A stretch of DNA of 54,941 nucleotides from an uncultured beta proteobacterium (GCA_903912485.1 CAIWHR010000472.1:1-54941); one strand, 5' to 3'. Counted from the first letter of the stretch, positions 7,798 to 15,672 are shown. Made by a program: numbers and translations. Notes: generated by a model not told the origin, from the sequence alone.

Positions 7798-9216
7798 CTA
7801 ACGTTTGCCCAACCCTGTCGCTTTCCGACCGGTCAGTCTCGCCAGCGCATCCCACAGTTGCTGCCGCCCCTGCGGCGAAGGATCGGTGCCGGGAAAGACA
7901 TGGGTTGTGTGCGGCTCGCGGTCGAGCCAGAAGACGCCGCTCGCTCTGGCCGCTTCCGGCGCCGCCGCAAGCCAGGTGACGGTGTCCGCACCCTCTTCCG
8001 CGGTGCGCAGGAGGCGCCGTGTGATGGTGTGGAATCCGGGGAGTGATCCCGCGACACCGGGCGTATCCGCCCATCCCGGGTGCATCGCGTGGACGACGAC
8101 ACCGCTGTCCTTCAGCTGTTCCGCCCAGATCTCGGTCAGGACGACCAGTGCGCGCTTGGTGCGGGCGTACGCCCGGCTGCCGTCGTAGGCGCCCTTTTCA
8201 TACTGGAGATCCTCCGGAGCGAGGCCCGTGGCATACATGCCGCCGGAGGAGACGTTGATGATCCTGGACGGCGCCGACTCGCGCAGGCGCGGCAGCAGCA
8301 TCTGGGTCAGCAGGTAGGGTGCGAGCAGGTTGGTCGCCAGCGTGGTCTCATTGCCCTCGGCGGTCGTCGTTCGTCGGTTGAGGAGAACGCCGGCATTGTT
8401 CACGAGGACATGGATGCAGGGTTCCTCGAGCAACCGCTTCGCGAGCTTCCTGACATCGGCCAGCAGGCTGAGATCGGCCAGCGCGACCGCGACCTCGTCG
8501 TTGCCGGTCGTGGCGACGATCTCCCGTCGGGTGGCCTCGGCCTTGTCAGGGTCGCGACCCACCAGAATCACGCGTGCGCCCAGGTCAGCCAGCTGCGAAG
8601 CGGCGGCTCGTCCGAGGCCCGACGTGGCGCCCGTGATCACCACCGTGCGCCCGCGGAGCGAAACGGCCAGCGGCTTCCATCTCCGCTGGTGCCAGCGGTA
8701 GCCCAGGTTGGTGAAGCCGACCAGTCCCGGCACGATCAGGCGGTCCTGAAGATCGGTCAGCCGGCTGCGTCCAGGCGGTGGCGGCACTTCGGTGAGCGCC
8801 GCCTGAAGCCCGCGCACGGCACTCTTGCCGACGCGGTCGAGCGCCCCCTTCAACCATCGCTCGGCGCAGCGCAACGCCCCCAGCATCGAGATCTCCGCCG
8901 TGTACGTAATGCGGGTGCCTCCCGGTGTTGACGCGAACGCGATGTCATCCAACGCGTGGATGGAATCGCCCTTCCCCTCCAGCACCACGCGCTGCGGCGG
9001 CGCGTACTCGCGGACGACGTACGTCATGGGAATCGAGCCTGGCCCGAACCTGACCCGCAGCGCGAACTCCGTGCCGACCCCGACCGGGCCCCGACCGGTC
9101 TTGCGGGAAGCGACGACGCCCGGGTCCCATTGCGCCGTATTGCCGAAGTTGCTGGCGTAGGCGAAGACTTCGTCGATCGGTCGCGGGACTTCGATGGTTT
9201 CCTGGAGGCGAATCAT
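7798..9216 (-). CDS. SRPBCC-SDR fusion protein (DHRS12-like)
   Basis: The 472-residue protein joins two domains. Residues 1-145 form a START/SRPBCC ligand-binding fold (ETIEVPRPIDEVFAYASN opening), and residues from about 185 form an SDR with TGATSGLG (195-202), NNAG (273-276), S323/S324, Y350 and K354 (YARTK). The SDR half resembles the dehydrogenase/reductase DHRS12 group. The SRPBCC part probably holds a hydrophobic substrate for the reductase. The frame extends upstream past 9216, but that part overlaps the BLUF gene and shows no domain, so the ATG at 9216 was chosen; it lies 17 bp from the BLUF stop. Genes of this type often sit in light-induced loci with folE and cyclopropane-fatty-acid synthase, as here. 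Confidence 0.85.
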   Translation of the reverse strand: MIRLQETIEVPRPIDEVFAYASNFGNTAQWDPGVVASRKTGRGPVGVGTEFALRVRFGPGSIPMTYVVREYAPPQRVVLEGKGDSIHALDDIAFASTPGGTRITYTAEISMLGALRCAERWLKGALDRVGKSAVRGLQAALTEVPPPPGRSRLTDLQDRLIVPGLVGFTNLGYRWHQRRWKPLAVSLRGRTVVITGATSGLGRAAASQLADLGARVILVGRDPDKAEATRREIVATTGNDEVAVALADLSLLADVRKLAKRLLEEPCIHVLVNNAGVLLNRRTTTAEGNETTLATNLLAPYLLTQMLLPRLRESAPSRIINVSSGGMYATGLAPEDLQYEKGAYDGSRAYARTKRALVVLTEIWAEQLKDSGVVVHAMHPGWADTPGVAGSLPGFHTITRRLLRTAEEGADTVTWLAAAPEAARASGVFWLDREPHTTHVFPGTDPSPQGRQQLWDALARLTGRKATGLGKR

Positions 9217-9233
9217 GGCCGGCGTGGGACGGG

Positions 9234-9683
9234 CTAACGTGCCACCGACGGCGAAAGGCTCGCCTGTCCCATGATCGACGCGCGTGCCATCAGTTCGTGG
9301 AGCAACGCCATCGAGGTCTTTCCCGAAAGGCCATAGGGATCGAGGGTGGCGGTCTCCGAATACCTGAGCAGCAGCGACGCGTTTACCTGTTCCAGGTTGA
9401 CCCGGCCCATCGACCAGCTCGCGAAATCCCTTTCGCTGATTTCCTCGTAGGAAAGAATGACGACGTCGCTGTGGCGGGGATCGGCGGCGATCCGGTTGTA
9501 CAGTGCATTGACCTGCATGCGCCCGCCCTCCAGGCATTGCAGAAAGATGGGGCCGCTCGAGCAGAGAACGCCGGTGATTCCGCTCTCGGGGTTGTTGGCC
9601 TTGGACTGCAACAGGATATTGCGCAACTGCTCCTGCGATGCATCGTCGACCGCCCGGCTTGCATACACTAAACGTACCAACAT
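9234..9683 (-). CDS. BLUF-domain blue-light photoreceptor (short type)
   Basis: This 149-residue protein is a BLUF (FAD-binding blue-light sensor) domain with a short C-terminal tail and no output domain. Residues of the photocycle are present: Y7 (RLVYASR), N31 before SGITGVL, Q49 (FLQCLEG), W90 and M92 (SWSMG). It should bind FAD and act through protein contacts, as short BLUF proteins such as PixD do. The start at 9683 is supported by GGAG six bases upstream; an ATG five codons earlier lacks such a site. It lies 26 bp downstream of folE and 17 bp upstream of the SRPBCC-SDR gene, so the three are probably one transcript. Identification is secure, target unknown. Confidence 0.95.
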   Translation of the reverse strand: MLVRLVYASRAVDDASQEQLRNILLQSKANNPESGITGVLCSSGPIFLQCLEGGRMQVNALYNRIAADPRHSDVVILSYEEISERDFASWSMGRVNLEQVNASLLLRYSETATLDPYGLSGKTSMALLHELMARASIMGQASLSPSVAR

Positions 9684-9709
9684 GCAGTTCTCCACCATTC
9701 AGATGAGTT

Positions 9710-10438
9710 TCAACCGTTCTTCTTGCTGAGCAGCGAGAGGAATTCTCGGCGCAGGTCGGGATCCTTGAGAAACGAGCCCCGCATCACGCTGTTGGTCATG
9801 CGGGAATCCGCATCTTTCACGCCGCGCCAGTGCATGCAGAAGTGGTCGGCCTCGATCACGATCGCCAGACCATCCGGCTTGACCTTGTCCTGCAGGATGT
9901 TGGCCAGTTGCATCACCGCCTCTTCCTGGATTTGCGGCCGGCTCATCACCCAGTCGCAGATGCGCGCGTACTTGGACAGGCCGATCAGATTCGAGTGCTC
10001 GTTGGGCATGATGCCGATCCAGACTTTGCCGAGAATCGGGCAGAGGTGATGGGAACAGGCGCTGCGCGCGGTGATCGGGCCGATGATCAGCAGCTCGTTG
10101 AGCTGTTCGACGTTCGGAAACTCGGTCACGGAGGGCATCGCGTGATAGCGGCCCTTGAACACCTCGGTCAGGAACATCTTGGCGACGCGTCGCGCGGTTC
10201 CCTGCGTGTTGTGATCGCTCTCGGTGTCGATGACCAGGCTCCTGAGCACCTCGGCCATCTTCGCTTCCACCTCGACCCGAAGCTCGTCCACTTCGCCGTC
10301 CATGACGTAGGCGGAAATGTTGTCGTTGGCGTAATGGCGCTGGTTGGCGCGTTTCAGCCGGGAGCGGATGCGCTCCGACACGGGCAGGTCGCGGTCTTCT
10401 TCGATTTTGCGCAACAAGGCGGTGGGATGGGTCGTCAT
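9710..10438 (-). CDS. folE: GTP cyclohydrolase I
   Basis: The 242-residue protein catalyses conversion of GTP to 7,8-dihydroneopterin triphosphate, the entry to folate and pterin synthesis. The zinc ligands C128 and H131 (ACSHHLCP) and C201 (HFCMHWRG) are intact, and the substrate-binding region (LIGLSKYARICDW) is typical of type IA enzymes. The start at 10438 has AAGGA five bases upstream; a longer frame to 10465 is possible. It is probably a second, conditionally expressed copy: its neighbours are a BLUF sensor and remains of a LitR-like regulator, and folE copies in such light-controlled loci may supply pterin for photolyase-type cofactors. No photolyase gene is present in the window. Confidence 0.93.
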   Translation of the reverse strand: MTTHPTALLRKIEEDRDLPVSERIRSRLKRANQRHYANDNISAYVMDGEVDELRVEVEAKMAEVLRSLVIDTESDHNTQGTARRVAKMFLTEVFKGRYHAMPSVTEFPNVEQLNELLIIGPITARSACSHHLCPILGKVWIGIMPNEHSNLIGLSKYARICDWVMSRPQIQEEAVMQLANILQDKVKPDGLAIVIEADHFCMHWRGVKDADSRMTNSVMRGSFLKDPDLRREFLSLLSKKNG

Positions 10439-10600
10439 GCGCTTCCTTGGTGGTGGTTCATGCACATTGGTGGGGTTGCGGACGCGGTCGCCGGGCCGTG
10501 CGTTGCCAAGCGCCGCCCGCAGCGCCCGGCGAGCACCGCTGCCGGCAGCGTCAACGCGGGGAGGCTGCCCGTCAGCGCGCGCGACGGACCGCGGCCGCGG

Positions 10601-10882
10601 TCAGCGCGCGACGAGCGTGTACTGCCCGACATCGGTGGACCCGGTCGCAAAGCCCGCGGCGCAGTACGCGAGGCAGAAGTGCCAGCAGCGCCGGAAGCGT
10701 TCGCCGAAGCCCTGCGCGCGGATCGTGTCCGCGTGCGCGTCGAACGCGGCGATCCAGCGTTGAAGCGTCTCGGCGCAGTCCCGGCCGAAGACGTGCACGC
10801 CGACGGCTCGAGGTCGGCCGCCCGCGCTGCGGCGGCAATGCGCGAGGGTGAGGCCATTCAGGTCTTGTATGGTTTTTGTCAT
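10601..10882 (-). pseudogene. C-terminal remnant of a cyclopropane-fatty-acyl-phospholipid synthase
   Basis: This reading frame of 93 codons ends in a segment (FGRDCAETLQRW, then RFRRCWHFCLAYCAAGFATG) that closely resembles the last 60 or so residues of SAM-dependent cyclopropane-fatty-acid synthases. The SAM-binding and catalytic part, some 300 residues, is missing. The first 15 or so codons (MTKTIQDLNGLTLAHCRR) do not match the family and may be the start of another deleted gene, so a large internal deletion could have joined a promoter-proximal start to a distal end. Its ATG sits 17 bp after a plausible transcription start, so it may still be translated as a leader to folE. Confidence 0.6.
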
Positions 10883-10952
10883 GGACAAAAATGAGCTTTG
10901 TTGCAACAATACGGTCAATATGATCTTCTGTCAATACGTTGTCCATGACAAA
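10873..10952. promoter_or_regulatory. Divergent promoter region with palindromes between cfa and litR remnants
   Basis: On the minus strand TTGACA (10934-10929) and TATTGT (10911-10906) are 17 bp apart, a good promoter for the cfa-remnant/folE run. On the plus strand TATGAT (10919-10924) with TTTGTT (10897-10902) 16 bp upstream could serve the litR remnant. A perfect 12-bp palindrome TTGTTGCAACAA (10898-10909) overlaps the minus -10 box. GTCAATA occurs twice in direct orientation (10914-10920, 10930-10936). Both start codons lie inside copies of the 14-mer TTGTCCATGACAAA in inverted orientation (10939-10952 plus, 10890-10877 minus). Confidence 0.55.
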
Positions 10953-11145
10953 CATTGAACCTGGATGCGGTTCCGGCATCGTCCTCGACATCGGCGGCGC
11001 GGAGCGCGAAACCGGGCGGTCCAAGGACGTCCTGCGGATGTGGGGGCGCCGTTACTGCTCCCCCAACCCGGCGCGCGACGAGAACGGCGAGCGACAAAAC
11101 GCGCTCGCCCGCGAGTTGATGCGGCAGGCGCATGGGATTCGATGA
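10945..11145 (+). pseudogene. Degraded fragment of a LitR/CarH-like MerR-family regulator
   Basis: The 66-residue product contains a MerR-type DNA-binding segment, LDIGGAERETGRSKDVLRMW, followed by GRRYCSPNPARDENGER, which matches the start of LitR/CarH proteins (consensus W-E-R-R-Y-G-F-P-x-P-x-R-D-x-x-G-E-R). The conserved E and G of W-E-R-R-Y-G are changed to G and C, several residues after GER appear deleted, and the frame stops before the rest of the DNA-binding domain and the whole cobalamin-binding domain. The protein cannot be a functional B12 photoreceptor. Divergent placement from a cfa stub, folE and BLUF matches known LitR-type loci, which supports the identification. Confidence 0.55.
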
Positions 11146-11233
11146 CCAGGAAGTCGGGGCGGAGGTTCACTCTCCGCTTCCCGAACGTGGCTGATGGGGC
11201 AGAGGGGCTTATTCCTCCTCCCCTGCGATGAAC

Positions 11234-12235
11234 CTACTTTGCAAACGGCGCCGGACGCTTCGTCAAATCGGACGAAGGTGGCAGAATCGGCAGCTTGAAG
11301 TTGGGTTGGTCACCGGTCAGCGTATCAAGGAAAGCGACGACCTGGGCATTCTCTGCAGCGGTAAACGTCTTGCCGAGCTGGATGCGCGCCATGGTGTCGA
11401 CCGCTTCCGGCAAAGTATCGGCAGCGCCGTCATGGAAGTAGGGATACGTCATTTTCACGTTGCGCAGCGTCGGCACCTTGAAGTTGAAGCGGTCGGCATC
11501 CTTGCCGGTAACTGCGATGCGCCCCTCGGCCGGATTTGTCGACTTGTAGGGTTCGACGACGCCCATCTTCTGGAAGGAATTACCGCCGACTGCCGGACCG
11601 TTGTGGCATGCTGCGCAGCCGCTATCCTTGAACAGCTTGTAGCCTTTCAGCTCGTTGCTGCTCAACGCCTTGTTGTCGCCCTTCAGCCACTTGTCGAAGC
11701 GCGAATTCGGCGTTACCAGCGTTTCCTCGAAGACGGCGATGGCATGAGTCACCTCGTGGATATCGATCTTGTCGCTCTTGAAGACCTGCTTGAATTCGGC
11801 CACATAGCCGGGGATCGATTGCAGCATCTCAATCGCCAGATCATGCGTGAAGGCCATTTCGCCCGGATTGGCGATCGGACCACCGGCCTGCGTCTCAAGA
11901 TCCTTGGCGCGACCGTCCCAGAACTGGGCGACATTCATGCTTGAGTTGAGCACGGTAGGCGAATTGATCGGGCCTTGCTGCCAGTTGTGGCCGATCGACG
12001 TCTTCAGGTTGTCGGTACCACCCATCGAGAGGTTGTGGCAGGAGTTGCAGGAAATGAAGCCGGATCTGGACAGGCGAGGATCGAAGAAGAGCTTCTTGCC
12101 CAACTCGACCGTCGCCGGGTCTTGCCCCTTGGCCGCCGGAATCGGCTGGATCGGCTCCTTGGCGGCCGCGGAAAGTGCCGGACCGGCGGCAAATAGCGCA
12201 GCGATGGAAACGGCAATCAACAGGGTGTTCTTCAT
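11234..12235 (-). CDS. Dihaem cytochrome c peroxidase / MauG family protein
   Basis: The 333-residue periplasmic protein has a cleavable signal peptide (MKNTLLIAVSIAALFAAGPALS) and two haem c motifs, CNSCH near residue 65 and CAACH near residue 210, as in bacterial dihaem peroxidases that reduce hydrogen peroxide with electrons from small cytochromes c. The second-domain segment KVPTLRNVKMTYPYFHDGA is typical of the CcpA group. AAGGA lies eight bases before the ATG. Base composition (about 58-60 % GC in the lines counted) is lower than in most neighbours, suggesting a separate origin. It is a single-gene unit, with 402 bp of unassigned sequence upstream. Confidence 0.92.
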   Translation of the reverse strand: MKNTLLIAVSIAALFAAGPALSAAAKEPIQPIPAAKGQDPATVELGKKLFFDPRLSRSGFISCNSCHNLSMGGTDNLKTSIGHNWQQGPINSPTVLNSSMNVAQFWDGRAKDLETQAGGPIANPGEMAFTHDLAIEMLQSIPGYVAEFKQVFKSDKIDIHEVTHAIAVFEETLVTPNSRFDKWLKGDNKALSSNELKGYKLFKDSGCAACHNGPAVGGNSFQKMGVVEPYKSTNPAEGRIAVTGKDADRFNFKVPTLRNVKMTYPYFHDGAADTLPEAVDTMARIQLGKTFTAAENAQVVAFLDTLTGDQPNFKLPILPPSSDLTKRPAPFAK

Positions 12236-12637
12236 TGATCAATTCCTTGAATGGTTGAACGTGTTTCATTGCGACAACTTCCGAAGAAGTGGAAAGATCG
12301 TAACCTGGCAGGGCAAAATGGTCTGTGCGTCGCCGCACAGTCTTTCCGAGGATCGGCAGAAAGTGCCGGTTAGCCGTGCCTCTGCCGGCTCGGGCGAACA
12401 AGTGAGCGTGGACCACGAGCGTGACGTTCGGGTAGGCGTGGTCAACCTGACGCGACAGGAACATCAGGTTCAGGTCGTCGGCGATCAGCAGGCGCGCGCA
12501 GTTGTTGCGGAACGAGAGAGCCGCTCGTCATGCTTCGTCCGCTCTGCTGACGGGCGGAGGACGGCTTGGTGTCGACTGCCGCCGGCCGGAAGCCGACATT
12601 CGGCCTGCGAGGCCGATTTGACGAACGGCGGCCTTCG
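12236..12637. other. Intergenic stretch without a recognisable gene
   Basis: The 402 bp between the peroxidase and GNAT genes hold overlapping open frames on both strands, none with a family match or good start site. A minus-strand frame around 12505-12300 has even codon use (reading LLIADDLNLMFLSRQ and onward) and could be the remains of a gene, but I do not recognise it. The AT-richer part near 12236-12310 probably carries the peroxidase promoter. Confidence 0.4.
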
Positions 12638-13222
12638 TCAGCGGGTTGTCGCATAGACGCGCATCGTTCTCCTCGTGCCGTCAGGGTCGCAACGCTCGCT
12701 CTTCAACGTTCCCTCGTGCTCGAAACCCAGCCGCTCGGCAACCCTCCAGCTTCGCTTGTTCTCTTCGTCGCTGCCGCACCAGACCCGCCGCGCGCCAAGA
12801 TACTCGAAGGCAAACCCGGTGACTGCGGCAGCAGCTTCGGTGATAAGCCCACACCGTTGGTGGCGTTTGCGACACCACCATCCGATCTCGAACACGCGGG
12901 TATTCCAGTTGAACCGATGCAGGCCGCAGTTACCTACGTGTTCGCCGGTGTCGCGGCGAAAGAGCAGCATGGGAAAGTCGGCTCGAATGATCCAGTTTGC
13001 CGCGCCTCGACGGCAGAACTCCTCCGTCTTCTCCACGGGCTGGTCTTCCATAGCCCAAATCATGGAGGCGGGGTATTGACGCAGGTCGTCCAGTGTCTCG
13101 ATGACCGAAGCGTTCAGGATTGCGCCATCACCCGGCTGAGGCGCACGAAGCAGCAGTCTTTCGGTCTCGATATCGTCCGGAATGTCGAGAAGGACCGGGT
13201 TGAATGCGGGCTTGGTCGTCAT
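12638..13222 (-). CDS. GNAT family N-acetyltransferase (RimJ/RimL type)
   Basis: The 194-residue protein follows the RimJ/RimL plan: an opening TERLLLRAPQPGD strand, a central VGNCGLHRFNWNTRVFEIGWW region, the acetyl-CoA site (CRKRHQRCGLITEA, a variant of R/Q-x-x-G-x-G/A) and a final RVWCGSDEENKRSWRVAERLGF segment in which the usual N-x-x-S pattern is kept. Such enzymes acetylate protein N-termini, antibiotics or small amines. It stands alone between two unassigned stretches, so its substrate cannot be inferred. Confidence 0.88.
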   Translation of the reverse strand: MTTKPAFNPVLLDIPDDIETERLLLRAPQPGDGAILNASVIETLDDLRQYPASMIWAMEDQPVEKTEEFCRRGAANWIIRADFPMLLFRRDTGEHVGNCGLHRFNWNTRVFEIGWWCRKRHQRCGLITEAAAAVTGFAFEYLGARRVWCGSDEENKRSWRVAERLGFEHEGTLKSERCDPDGTRRTMRVYATTR

Positions 13223-13554
13223 GAGCGAGCAACTGCCTCCGGTGATGCTTGAGCTTCCCAGAAAAACCGTGCTTTGCCAAGATCGAAGATCCTTCGAGAC
13301 TGCGCGCTATGTGCCGTCGACTCTGTTCGGTAGCGCTCGCTGCGCCGGCTTTCGGGCATCGGGAGCCATGGGGAGCCGCGACCCGATTGGCGCGCTGGGT
13401 GGCCGACCGCACGGAAGGGGAAGGACGATTCGGGTATCTTCAATGCGTGTGGGCCGGGCCGGGTAAAGAACGTGAACCATCACGCCCGTTACCCGGCGAC
13501 TCGGAGTCCGCGCGCACGTCACTCGAACGCAGGTGCCTTGAAGGAGTCACAACC
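13223..13554. other. Intergenic stretch upstream of SOUL and GNAT genes
   Basis: This divergent gap must hold the promoters of the GNAT gene (minus) and the SOUL gene (plus). I see no convincing -35/-10 pair and no additional gene; the short frames in it are not supported by a family match. Confidence 0.4.
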
Positions 13555-14241
13555 ATGAGCACGAATGCCATCCTCGGCGCGGAGCGAGTTGCCCGCGCGT
13601 TCGACATGCTGCGTCGACGCATCGGTCTTGCCATATTGCTGCCGACGGCGGCGTTCTGGAGTGTTGCTGCAATGGCCATCGACGAACCTGGGCACACCGT
13701 GACCGAGCGCGAGGAGCCGTTCGAGATCCGCGACTACCAGAGCTATGTCGTTGCCGAAACCCTTGTCGACGGCGCGTTCGAGAGCGTCGGCAACGAGGGC
13801 TTCCAGCGGCTTTTCCGCTACATCTCAGGCGCCAACCGTGCCGCGGAGAAGATCGCGATGACGGCGCCGGTAGAACAGGAGGCCGCGTCCGCCAGGATCC
13901 CGATGACGGCGCCGGTGGAACAGGAGCGGGCCGGCGGGCGATGGCGAATCGCGTTCGTGCTGCCCGGGTCGTACACGCTGGCGACCGCGCCGCGGCCGAC
14001 CGACGACCGGGTCGTGCTCGCGGAAGTGCCGCCACGACGGATGGCTGTCGTGCGCTACCGCGGAACATGGAGCGAGGCGCGCTATGGCGAAGAGCTCGCC
14101 GGGCTAAGGAAGTTCATTGACGAGCGCGGGCTGACGGCGATCGGAGAGCCCGTCTTCGCGCGCTACGATCCGCCATTCATGCCCTGGTTTCTCCGCCGCA
14201 ACGAGATCCAGATCCGGGTGCAGACGCCTGCCGCGCGCTGA
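13555..14241 (+). CDS. SOUL-family haem-binding protein, exported
   Basis: The 228-residue protein has a hydrophobic N-terminal segment (about residues 22-42) that should act as a signal peptide or anchor, followed by a SOUL/HBP domain: EREEPFEIRDYQSYVVAET, two copies of a MTAPVEQE-like loop (IAMTAPVEQE and IPMTAPVEQE), and a C-terminal RRNEIQIRV strand. SOUL proteins bind haem or other tetrapyrroles. The repeated MTAPVEQE element is partly expected in the family, but the short spacing suggests a small internal duplication. AAGGAG lies eight bases before the ATG. Neighbouring light- and haem-linked genes make a tetrapyrrole role plausible. Confidence 0.9.
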   Translation: MSTNAILGAERVARAFDMLRRRIGLAILLPTAAFWSVAAMAIDEPGHTVTEREEPFEIRDYQSYVVAETLVDGAFESVGNEGFQRLFRYISGANRAAEKIAMTAPVEQEAASARIPMTAPVEQERAGGRWRIAFVLPGSYTLATAPRPTDDRVVLAEVPPRRMAVVRYRGTWSEARYGEELAGLRKFIDERGLTAIGEPVFARYDPPFMPWFLRRNEIQIRVQTPAAR

Positions 14242-14419
14242 TGCCCACCCGATCGAGCGGGCAGCCAGCTGCAAGCCGGTGTCCGCCGCTCGCGTGGACC
14301 ATGACGGCGCCGACGAGCAGTTCCCTGTTATCCATCGCCGCTCACGACTGCCCGGATCCGAAACGCGATGAGATCTCGCATGGCTGCCTCGCGACGCGCG
14401 GGAAGCCGATAGGGTAAGC

Positions 14420-14647
14420 ATGGCGACAGAGGAACTCGTGCGCATAATGAACCGGTTCGGGGACGTGGATGTCAAGGAAAGGGATGTGCTGACACTGGAC
14501 TTCGTCGACGGTGTCACCAGGGTCAAGCTTAACGGGCAGGCCGGAGGCGTCATTCCGGGAGAGGCGTTCAACCGCGCGCTCACCCGGATCTGGCTGGGCG
14601 ACAAGCCGGCCCACCGCTCCCTCAAGAAGGCGATGCTGGGCGGATGA
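14420..14647 (+). pseudogene. C-terminal fragment of a chalcone-isomerase-like protein
   Basis: The 75-residue frame ends in VIPGEAFNRALTRIWLGDKP and a SLKKAMLGG tail, the characteristic end of bacterial chalcone-isomerase-like proteins (I-W-L-G-x-x-P). Such proteins are about 190 residues with an export signal; here the first two thirds are gone, with an in-frame stop at about 14369. The frame ends in an ATGA overlap with the next gene, so it could still be translated and couple to it. In other genomes, as I recall, such genes occur in the same loci as litR and cyclopropane-fatty-acid synthase, which links this stub to the remnants at 10601-11145. Confidence 0.5.
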
Positions 14648-15672
14648 CCCCGATGGCGTTCATGGCCAACCAATCGGTGCTTGTCACCGGTGGCAGCGGT
14701 TTCATAGGCAGCCACCTCGTTCGCCGACTGACCGAGCACGGCTGCCAGGTCTCATGTCTGGTGCGCGCGAAATCGCGCGTCGACGAATTGCGGGCGACAG
14801 GCGCCAGGCTCGTCGTCTGCGACATTGCCGATCGCGCACGGATTGCCATCGCCCTCGCGGCGGCGAATGCTCGCGTCGTGTTCCACGTCGCCGGCCTGGT
14901 CCGGGCGCTGGACGCGGAAGACTTCATGCGGGTGAACGCCGGCGGCGTCGAGGCGGTCGCGCAGGCGTGCGCCGACCAGCACGACCGTCCGGTCCTCGTA
15001 CTGGTCTCGTCGCTTGCAGCCGCAGGTCGCAGCGGCGACGGGCCGGTCGCCGAGAGCGCCTCTGCGGCGCCCGTCTCGGATTACGGTCGCAGCAAGCTGG
15101 CCGGAGAACGGGTGGCCATCAGGTATGCGGACACCCTGCGCATCACCGTGGTGCGGCCGTGCATCGTGTTCGGCGCCGGGGACCGCGGGATGTACGAGGT
15201 TTTCAAGCCGATCGCCCGGTCGGGCCTGCATGTCGTCGTCGGCTCCGGCGACAGCCGCTTTTCGCTGATCGCCGTTGCGGACCTCGTGGAGTGCCTCTTG
15301 CTCGCGGCAGAGCAGGGCGAGCGGCTCGTTCCCGGCATCGCCGGAAAGGGCCTCTACCACGCCGCCGCGGAAGATGCTTCCTGCGTCGAGATCGGCCTGG
15401 CGGTCGCACGTGCGCTCGGCAAGCCGCCGCCCCGCATTCTCCGCGTCCCCGAGTGGTCGATGCGGACCATCGGCCGGTTTGGCGACGCCGTGTCGCGAAT
15501 CCGCGGTCGCCCCGGTTGGGTCGGCAGCGACAGGATACGCGAGGTTCTCGCCGGATCGTGGACGTGTTCGTCCGGAAAGGCACGGCAGCAATTCGGCTGG
15601 TCGCCGGCAGCCTCTCTTGCCGACCGGTTGCATGAAACCGCGCAATGGTACCGGGATGCGCGCTGGCTTTGA
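14644..15672 (+). CDS. NAD-dependent epimerase/dehydratase-type reductase, candidate ceramide reductase (CerR-like)
   Basis: The 342-residue extended SDR has the cofactor motif TGGSGFIG (15-22), S122/S123, and the catalytic Y147 and K151 (YGRSK). Such proteins include sugar-nucleotide epimerases, 3-beta-hydroxysteroid dehydrogenases and the bacterial CerR, which reduces the 3-keto group in sphingolipid synthesis. Absence of sugar-nucleotide genes and proximity to a serine-palmitoyltransferase-like fusion and a bCerS-like GNAT favour the last. It is on the plus strand, convergent with the rest of the candidate cluster, with a 27-bp gap to the GNAT gene. The first ATG gives an ATGA overlap with the upstream stub; ATGs at 14653 and 14662 are alternatives. 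Confidence 0.75.
   Translation: MTPMAFMANQSVLVTGGSGFIGSHLVRRLTEHGCQVSCLVRAKSRVDELRATGARLVVCDIADRARIAIALAAANARVVFHVAGLVRALDAEDFMRVNAGGVEAVAQACADQHDRPVLVLVSSLAAAGRSGDGPVAESASAAPVSDYGRSKLAGERVAIRYADTLRITVVRPCIVFGAGDRGMYEVFKPIARSGLHVVVGSGDSRFSLIAVADLVECLLLAAEQGERLVPGIAGKGLYHAAAEDASCVEIGLAVARALGKPPPRILRVPEWSMRTIGRFGDAVSRIRGRPGWVGSDRIREVLAGSWTCSSGKARQQFGWSPAASLADRLHETAQWYRDARWL

Noticed and set aside
11146-11233. Possible terminator hairpin (GCAGAGGGG ... CCCCTGC) after the peroxidase gene
   Set aside because: The stem is imperfect and no T-run follows on either strand, so it does not qualify as an intrinsic terminator.
13860-13925. MTAPVEQE repeated twice in the SOUL gene as a possible tandem-repeat expansion
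   Set aside because: The MTxPV loop is itself conserved in SOUL proteins and only two copies exist; noted in the gene entry but not treated as a repeat element.
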